This document shows, in pieces, positions 57,655 to 64,000 of a stretch of DNA of 64,000 nt. The stretch is from Metridium senile (Eukaryota > Cnidaria > Anthozoa > Actiniaria > Metridiidae): positions 20,557,668 to 20,621,667 of the forward strand of contig OX459097.1 of NCBI GenBank assembly GCA_949775045.1, written 5' to 3'. Numbering within the stretch: the stretch's first letter is position 1; every line of letters begins with the position of its first letter. Position numbers and translations under genes: made by a program. The notes under the pieces were generated by a model, which was given only the letters and a program-made list of their open reading frames with translations, was not told where the DNA came from and ran no database searches.

Positions 57655-58828
57655 CTTTGGAATCTAGCATCAAAACCCGAACGAAATTCGAAATTTACAC
57701 GAAACTAACAAGAGAACCGAAGATAAGTCGACACGATTCATTTTAAAGTCGTTGGTCGTCAAGCCTTGAGTGAATAATTTTTAAGTTTTTAACCTTATAG
57801 CTTCATTTTATAAAATGAAATATAAAATGACAACAGTAAAACATAAATAAACAGTTTTCCGTGAATTACGATTAATAACTGTAGATAGTGGTACAATTTA
57901 CTGCACTCCCCGTAGTAGTCGGGGATTTTTGAACTGACTCCATGGTAACTGTTTTCCAATCACAGGGAGTTTTGCAAACTTATGCGCGGTTACATAGCCA
58001 ACGGTCACTTCGGTGTCCAACAAGAAATATGAAAGTCTCAACGGGTGATAAAATTGAGTTAGAATAGCGTACAAACTTGACTATTTCGTACGGTTGGATT
58101 TGAATTCCGTTGAAAGATTGCCCAATTATAGATAGAAGGGCCTTAGAGACATGCCGCTGAGGAGATTATGGATGCAAAAGATGGATTTCACACATTTTTT
58201 TCGGCCATCAAAGACGAGTGGTGTGAAAGTCCAGAAACCAGCCTTGTATGATATTAATACTGGTGGGAGATTTTTTTAAAAATAGCTCTAAAACCACACA
58301 GAACAGTTTTAAATAGCATCAACGACACATGAGATTAAGGTAAGTTGTATTTTATTTAAAAAATAATTAACAATTTTTGAATCCCATACATTGACTATAA
58401 AATACTCGTATTTATGTTCAAATGCCTTTTTGGGGTTGCATGTGCCACAATGCAATAATATTTAACACTTTTATCATAGAGCAAAAGCACTAAAACCATG
58501 AAATAAAAACAAAATAGTTACTAACTAAAAGTTTTTATTTTGTGACTATTTAGTCAGTATCACTCAACCAGAAACATCAAATACAAAAGAAAACAAAACC
58601 TCATTACAACTTTACCCGTCTTTTATGGTAGAGTGAAAGCATTTACCCGTGAAATAGAAATTGCTTGCTAAAGTGTAATAGTCAAATATATAGACACAAA
58701 AGAAAACAATTGAATTCTAGACTACTAAGGTGTATTAGTATAAATATCGAGTTTTTCAATTCTTTTGAATTGCAAGTCAATTTATCAATAAAGTTATTAT
58801 TATTATTATAACATCTATTTCGCGGGTT
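57655..58828. other. No gene; dispersed MITE pieces
   Basis: 58478-58610 contains inverted copies of segments seen at 53823-53965 (ATTTGATGTTTCTGGTTGAG and ATGGTTTTAGCG.TTTCGCTCTA types), pointing to one repeat family with copies here, at 53400-54000 and near 59041. No coding segment. Confidence 0.45.
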
Positions 58829-58971
58829 AGAGTGATTTCTATATGACCGTGAAAGAATAGGCAAACTAATAGTTAGTAGTAAACACTAAACCCATTGTTT
58901 TCTTTTGTTCCTTATCAACTACCACAAACTAAATGGTCTATTTTCTTTCACGGTCATATGATAATCACTCT
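58829..58971. mobile_element. Foldback element
   Basis: AGAGTGAT..CTATATGACCGTGAAAG at the left pairs with CTTTCACGGTCATATGATAATCACTCT at the right (143 bp). Related GACCGTGA pieces occur at 53823. Confidence 0.6.
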
Positions 58972-59543
58972 AAATGACTTCACTCTAAATAATGGTCGCT
59001 AAATAAGAACTAATTACACACTTATATAACAGTTTGATTTTGTTTCATGGTTCTAGTGTCTTCGCTCTATAATAATGTGTATGAAGTTATTTTTCTGATT
59101 GCCAGACACTTTTAAAACTTTGTTGTAAAATACACTGCCGTAAATGTTTTAACATTTTGCAAATTGCTTGAGTTGAAAGTGAGACTTTTCGATTATGCAT
59201 CATGTAGTATTTCTTTTCATAACGAGCTTTAAAATAGATATTATTATTATTATTATTTTTATAATTTAATTGATAACCAGACAATAAAAATGAAATAGTT
59301 AATAGAGTAATAGAGACATATAAAAAGGTGATAATGGTTATTAAATAGACACGAATGTTTTCTTATCATCTTTGCTGCTATAGACTCAACACAATATATT
59401 TTGAAACGGCATTTTCGGTCTATAAAAACGGCGGGTTGAGAGATAATACGCAGCGATACTGATCGTTTTCACTACTCTTCTAAACTCATGAATAGTTAAT
59501 GAAGAGAAAACAAAGGCAAAATTACTAGCGTGAAGGAGTTTGA

Positions 59544-59928
59544 AGAGGGTCCTGAAGGGGGGTATCCAATCCCAATTCCCAATCAATTTTTTTATCAAAA
59601 TCCCAATTACCACAGGAAGCCCAAACATTAACCACAGGAAGCCCAAACATTAACCACAGGAAGCCCAAATTGAATACTAACCTCAGGAAGCCCAAGATAG
59701 TTCGATTTTCTCTTCTAGTCTACTAAAACGACGTAAAATGTTGCAAATTACTCAATTTAAAACATTATTTTAGCATCTAAAGAGAAAACGAATGGACAAG
59801 AAATAGCCAAATCCTATGGACAAATCCCAATCCCAATGGACAAATCCCAATCCCAATGGGCAAATCCCAATTCCCAGCCTCGAAAAAAGGCAAATCCCAA
59901 TTCCCAATTTACCCCTTCAGGACCCTCT
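59544..59928. mobile_element. MITE with TTGA flanks and internal tandem repeats
   Basis: Termini AGAGGGTCCTGAAGGGG / CCCCTTCAGGACCCTCT, flanked by TTGA (59540-59543, 59929-59932). Inside, ACCACAGGAAGCCCAAA is repeated three to four times and AATCCCAATCCCAATGG.CA repeated three times. Confidence 0.75.
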
Positions 59929-60429
59929 TTGAAATCTGATGAAACACTTGCATAAAATTAAGCCAACTTCACTACCGGGCTTGCTCGTCGTTTCTCTTAG
60001 GGGTAAAAATCAGGAATTTGGTATCTTTTAAATTACTACTATTTGACATATAGAGTACAAACACAAAAAGTGTGCAACATAAATACCACTAAATACTGAT
60101 AAATTATGCTAATTCTATTGTTCTCTATTGTTTAATCAACACTATTTATATTAGTGGTAAATAGTGCAAAGTATTGCACACTTTTAGTGTTTGTACTCTA
60201 CTATAGATTGTTATTAAATTGATCAAGAGCACTAGGAAAAAAAACTTTTCTTAAATCTAACGGTTCTACATTTAAATAAGGAAATATGAGATGCATTACG
60301 TAGCCTACGGCAAGGAAATATAAGATGCATTACGTAGCCTACGGCAAAATACAAATACAATTCATTATATACGAACTAGGAATAATAAGAATGAATAAAC
60401 GACTAACATAGCCATCCTTTTGAAAGTAG

Positions 60430-60800
60430 CTATTATTCTGGAGTTACAAACTGGACCAAACTGTCATGCTCACTATGAACTGAAATACCTGGCTGCAGTG
60501 GCGGATCCAGGATTTTCAAAATGGAGGGAAGAATTTTGGAAAAGGGAGGGGGGGATTTTGGTTTGGGTTATATAAAAACCCCAATAATGCTGGAGCTATC
60601 CCGGACGTAAGATATAACTGCTTAGAAAAAGAGGGTTGGAAGGGGGGGAAGTCACCCAATTCCCCTCCCCTGGATCCGCCCCTGGGCTGTGGTTGAGGTA
60701 ATGTTTCTGGATCATGTTCATTATCTAAGTCATGTTCACCATCAACTGAAACACCTGGCTATGGTTGAGGTAATGTTTCTGAATGATGTTCGTTATCATA
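60430..60800 (-). pseudogene. Decayed tandem-repeat coding segment, split by a MITE
   Basis: Minus-strand reading outside the MITE gives repeated units EHHSETLPQP / EHDPETLPQP joined by PGVSVDGEHDLDN and PGISVHSEHD, a ~26-codon repeat present two to three times with one internal TAG. It is a remnant of an acidic repeat protein; gene and family unknown. Confidence 0.4.
60496..60684. mobile_element. hAT-like MITE (GGCGGATCCAG ends)
   Basis: CAGTGGCGGATCCAG / CTGGATCCGCCCCTG termini, a widespread type of hAT-like MITE end. GGCTG repeats at both edges (60491-60495, 60685-60689). It splits a minus-strand tandem repeat described at 60430-60800. Confidence 0.7.
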
Positions 60801-61298
60801 TTTGGGAAATGCACTACCACTAATTCGCGATGTTATTTTGCCTATTCAAATTGAATGCATGCCCAGGTGTCATTTAATTATTAGTTTCTTCTTTGTATGT
60901 TTTGAAAACCTACAAAGAATCTGCAATAAAGATTGTCAGTTAAAAGCTATTAGTTTCTTGAGACCTAGACATTATGTGACATTGAACAGTGTGAAAAACA
61001 CCACAATGAGGCTAGCAAGATGACAGTTAACTGAACATATACACATCTATGCTAACTTTCACACCAAACAGCTTAACTTGAATTATATTTGTATTTGTGC
61101 TTGCTCTTTCTGATGATAGTGCGTATTTTTAAAGATCAGGCTTTTATTTTTGAGAGCCAATTAACACTCGGTCAAGACTGTAGGAAAAATATAAGTAGCC
61201 AGTTAAAACTAAGCAATATTCAATATTTATATATATATATAAAGTGTATGGTTCGAATCATCCGTTGAGAGTGCTCGATACGATGAAGTAGAGCAAAA

Positions 61299-61453
61299 TA
61301 TATGTGAGGGTAGGAGTAAATTAACACAACTACAAATTCATCTCGACAAGCCTGATTATTAAAATCTCCTGACGAGTGAGACTCACATCTCACGAAATAG
61401 GCTTGTCGAGATGAATTTGTAGTTGTGTTAATTTACTCCTACCCTCACATATA
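61299..61453. mobile_element. Foldback MITE with ~55-bp near-perfect arms
   Basis: TATATGTGAGGGTAGGAG / CTCCTACCCTCACATATA, arms running through AACTACAAATTCATCTCG and GACAAGCCT, loop with GAGTGAGACTCACATCTCA. Flanked by (AT)n, which obscures the target duplication. Confidence 0.8.
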
Positions 61454-62371
61454 TATATATATATATATTCGGTGTGGATCAATTTATTTTTACAGTTAGC
61501 TTATTTTTTACAAAATTATTGACCTTAAACGGTAATATAAAATTAAGAATCTCGATATGGATATCCTATTCATATAACCTGAGCTCTGAGGGGATCCCAA
61601 TATCAGGTGGTATCTCTACCTTTCCCTTTTCCCATGGGCGGGAAAAAGTGATTCTAATAAAGAAAAGAGTGAAGAATGAAAACGAAATATTAAACTTGAA
61701 ATATATCCCATTGATGTAAAGCATGTATCTTTACAGGTGTTTCCTAGTAAACAAGAGAGCCGTGGGCTGACAGAAATAACTATATTTTCTACGGTTTTAA
61801 TTATCACAAGACATTTAATTACCTGTTTTGAGCCACAAGTCAATAATTCTGTTCTAAACTGTCAAAATATATGATTATGGTCAAATTAGATAATTGGTTC
61901 CGACTTGAATTCTTGTTGTTCTTTCCTTCTGATAATGAAATTTCGCCATTTTTAAAACAGATGTCTATTTCAATTCAAATATCTAGTATTCTCGATTAAT
62001 AGAAACGAAATATTCAATAGTAATCGCTAAAAAGTATTCTAAAACGTTTCGGTAATTTTTCGACAAATTCTGTGTTAAGATTTGGCCAGCTGCTACAATT
62101 TCATTTTCCACGACCCGAGACCAGCCCATACAAACAGTTACAATCATAAATAAGGTTTTTCGATCTTTTCACCAAAACATTGCAGAATTTCGAATAGAAA
62201 AGAAAAGTAAAATCTGATACAATTACTTCAATCTTTTATTGACTTTACAAAATGATTTTGTTTTTCTTTCTGTGCAGAAAGTAATTATTTATGAGTTGAA
62301 AGCAAAGAGTATGATCCCCCGATCGATTTCTACCCCAACAAAGCAACAAAACAGAGTAAAAATGACTCTTA

Positions 62372-62654
62372 CACTGCAAAAACGGCTGAGTAGATGCAAC
62401 ACAGTATATTGCGTTAACCATGCATTCAGGATAACACTTTATAGTGAGTAAACCCAACTCATTATTGAGAGTAAAGTAGGTGAAGACGCACCATTGAGTA
62501 CAATGTACTCAATATATTGAGTTTAACCTCACTTTTACTCAATAAAGAGTTGGGTTTACTCACTATAGAGTTGTATTTACTCACTATAAAGTGTCATCCT
62601 GAATGCACGATTAACGCAATATACTATATTGTATCTACTCAGCCGTTTTTGCAG
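62372..62654. mobile_element. CACTGCAAAAA MITE, complete, TA target duplication
   Basis: 283-bp palindrome, CACTGCAAAAACGGCTGAG / CTCAGCCGTTTTTGCAG ends, TA at 62370-62371 and 62655-62656. Arms of ~90 bp contain AGTGAGTAAACCCAACTC-type segments. A half copy is at 33437. Tc1/mariner-type. Confidence 0.8.
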
Positions 62655-62656
62655 TA

Positions 62657-64000
62657 TACAGGTAAGAAATCATGTTACGTAACTGATTTTTGAGACAGAA
62701 CCCTAAAAGGACCCTTCAAGGTACACACATGAAATAGTTTTTACGCTAAAAGTTATGCCGATCACCCTACCACTTTGACAAAGGGAGCCCCCCCCCTCCT
62801 CCCCTCCCCTCCTTGCATGACCACCTTTCCAATAAACATTTTGTGACTATTCTCATTTCATTTTTGTCTAACAGACCCTGTCAAAAAATGATTCGAAACT
62901 CCCACCATGCTTTTAAAAACATTTTGTTTTGTGATACATAGCTATAGCATACATTAAGGGAAAATCATACGTACTTTGAAAGATTTCGAATCGTTATCGC
63001 TGCATTCTCTCGTGTAATATATAAATAATATTCATTCAAAATCGAACGGACTGTAGAACTTTTAAAACTCTTTGAATGATAAATGTAAATATATCCATAG
63101 TTTGTAGGTAGTCTCTGTGTAAATGATATAATATGCTGTGCCATTGTTAATTTTTACCGCGGGTTTCTTATGATTGGGCAGAAATGATTGGAGAAGGATA
63201 AAAACACGTACGACAATCTTAATTAATTTGAATCAGCAAAGAGCCATCATTATATAATCAGATATAAACAAGTAATTCGTATAGCTTCTTTAAGAGACTG
63301 TCTCTGTAAGAACCTCATGACCCCCGGAGATTGAAAAATAGAATTCTTTCAAACTTTGTGTGTAGAATGCCTTTCATATGGTTACTTTGAAAAACGGGTT
63401 AATAATGAGTCTCGTTAAATTTTCGCTTAGTTTCAGGGGGGGTCAAGTTGAAGGCCAAAATTAGGCTTTTGGCCACTTCTCGTTATTGAAATTTGACTGA
63501 TGTTTGAACCTCTGTATCTCTATGAACATTTCGTTTAAACTTATTCCTTTCAGATATTAATAGATGTATATCTCGCCAATAATGGGGCACTCTCAAAATT
63601 TTGAAAACATTTATTTAATTAGAAAAAAAATAACACTCTTCAAAGCCTATAATAGGAGAAAAACTATAGACTGAAACCAAAGAATATTGACGAAACGATG
63701 CACTTTTTACTGACGGCTGACAGTTCAGTGAGTCAACACAAAGGTCAGTTTTCTTTAGTTTATTTTGTTCGGAAAAACATAACATTCAAATGAATGCATC
63801 TAGAGTAACTTACCCATAAAATGATGGTTTTACTTGCTAAAATTAGTCTATCATGATGTATAGTGAGCGAACGGATTGTTGTATTTTTACTGATCATCGA
63901 GTGACAAATCGATATTTAACAGCATGCGTATGAGATTGCTAAACTCTTCTCAAAAACATGCTAGATAGCATTTAAAGTGAAAATAAAGTCTTAGACTGTC
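62657..64000. other. No recognisable gene
   Basis: AT-rich with a short C-rich stretch (62788-62814). No ORF, splice-bounded exon or terminal repeat could be supported to the window end. Confidence 0.45.

Noticed and set aside
59610..59900. CRISPR-like spaced repeats (ACCACAGGAAGCCCAAA, AATCCCAATCC)
   Set aside because: Units are directly tandem, unequal and internal to a MITE in a eukaryotic genome; no spacers of uniform length and no cas genes.

Overview
This is AT-rich animal nuclear DNA with spliced genes, abundant dead retrotransposons and many small foldback DNA transposons. The best single clue to the host is a secreted PAN - EGF - F5/8 type C (discoidin) gene. Together with 3'-microsatellite non-LTR elements and a K02A2.6-like Gypsy element, it points to a cnidarian, probably an anthozoan. 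The placement is inference. No bacterial operon, CRISPR array, rRNA or intact tRNA was seen.

Layout. 1-16 kb: a minus-strand locus built from short exons that are duplicated and almost all in phase 0 (gene A about 3.2-5.05 kb, gene B about 14.0-15.13 kb, the end of a third gene C at 11.34-12.94 kb, an acidic tyrosine-bearing exon at 0.18-0.32 kb). It is interleaved with foldback elements, including a 1.4-kb and a 0.7-kb element each flanked by TTAA. 17-23.3 kb: two different 5'-truncated LINEs placed head to head. 25.2-26.9 kb: three tandem copies of a decayed coding-like unit. 28.4-30.9 kb: a tandem duplication of about 1 kb. 31.0-32.0 kb: a foldback element with a second foldback inserted in its right arm. 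33.86-35.52 kb: a Tc1/mariner-type transposon with TIRs of about 480 bp and a broken transposase. 38.8-45.2 kb: the PAN-EGF-F5/8C gene in four exons, with piggyBac-like and Harbinger-like MITEs in its introns and a stop codon in exon 1. 45.5 kb: a reverse-transcriptase fossil. 46.94-51.34 kb: a complete-length Gypsy LTR element with identical 161-bp LTRs, tRNA-Leu-type PBS, PPT and 5-bp target duplication, but with one stop and two frameshifts. 52.5-57.6 kb: a TIR element of about 5.1 kb with an 8-bp target duplication, itself hit by a LINE. 58-64 kb: further MITEs and no convincing gene.

The most gene-like material is the discoidin gene and the minus-strand duplicated-exon locus. The latter encodes a two-cysteine module alternating with an acidic module that ends in a tail carrying a YMDM or FMDM motif; I do not recognise the family. 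Nearly everything else is transposon-derived. The recurrent theme is foldback elements with clean TTAA, TA or TTA/TAA target duplications, several with internally iterated motifs.
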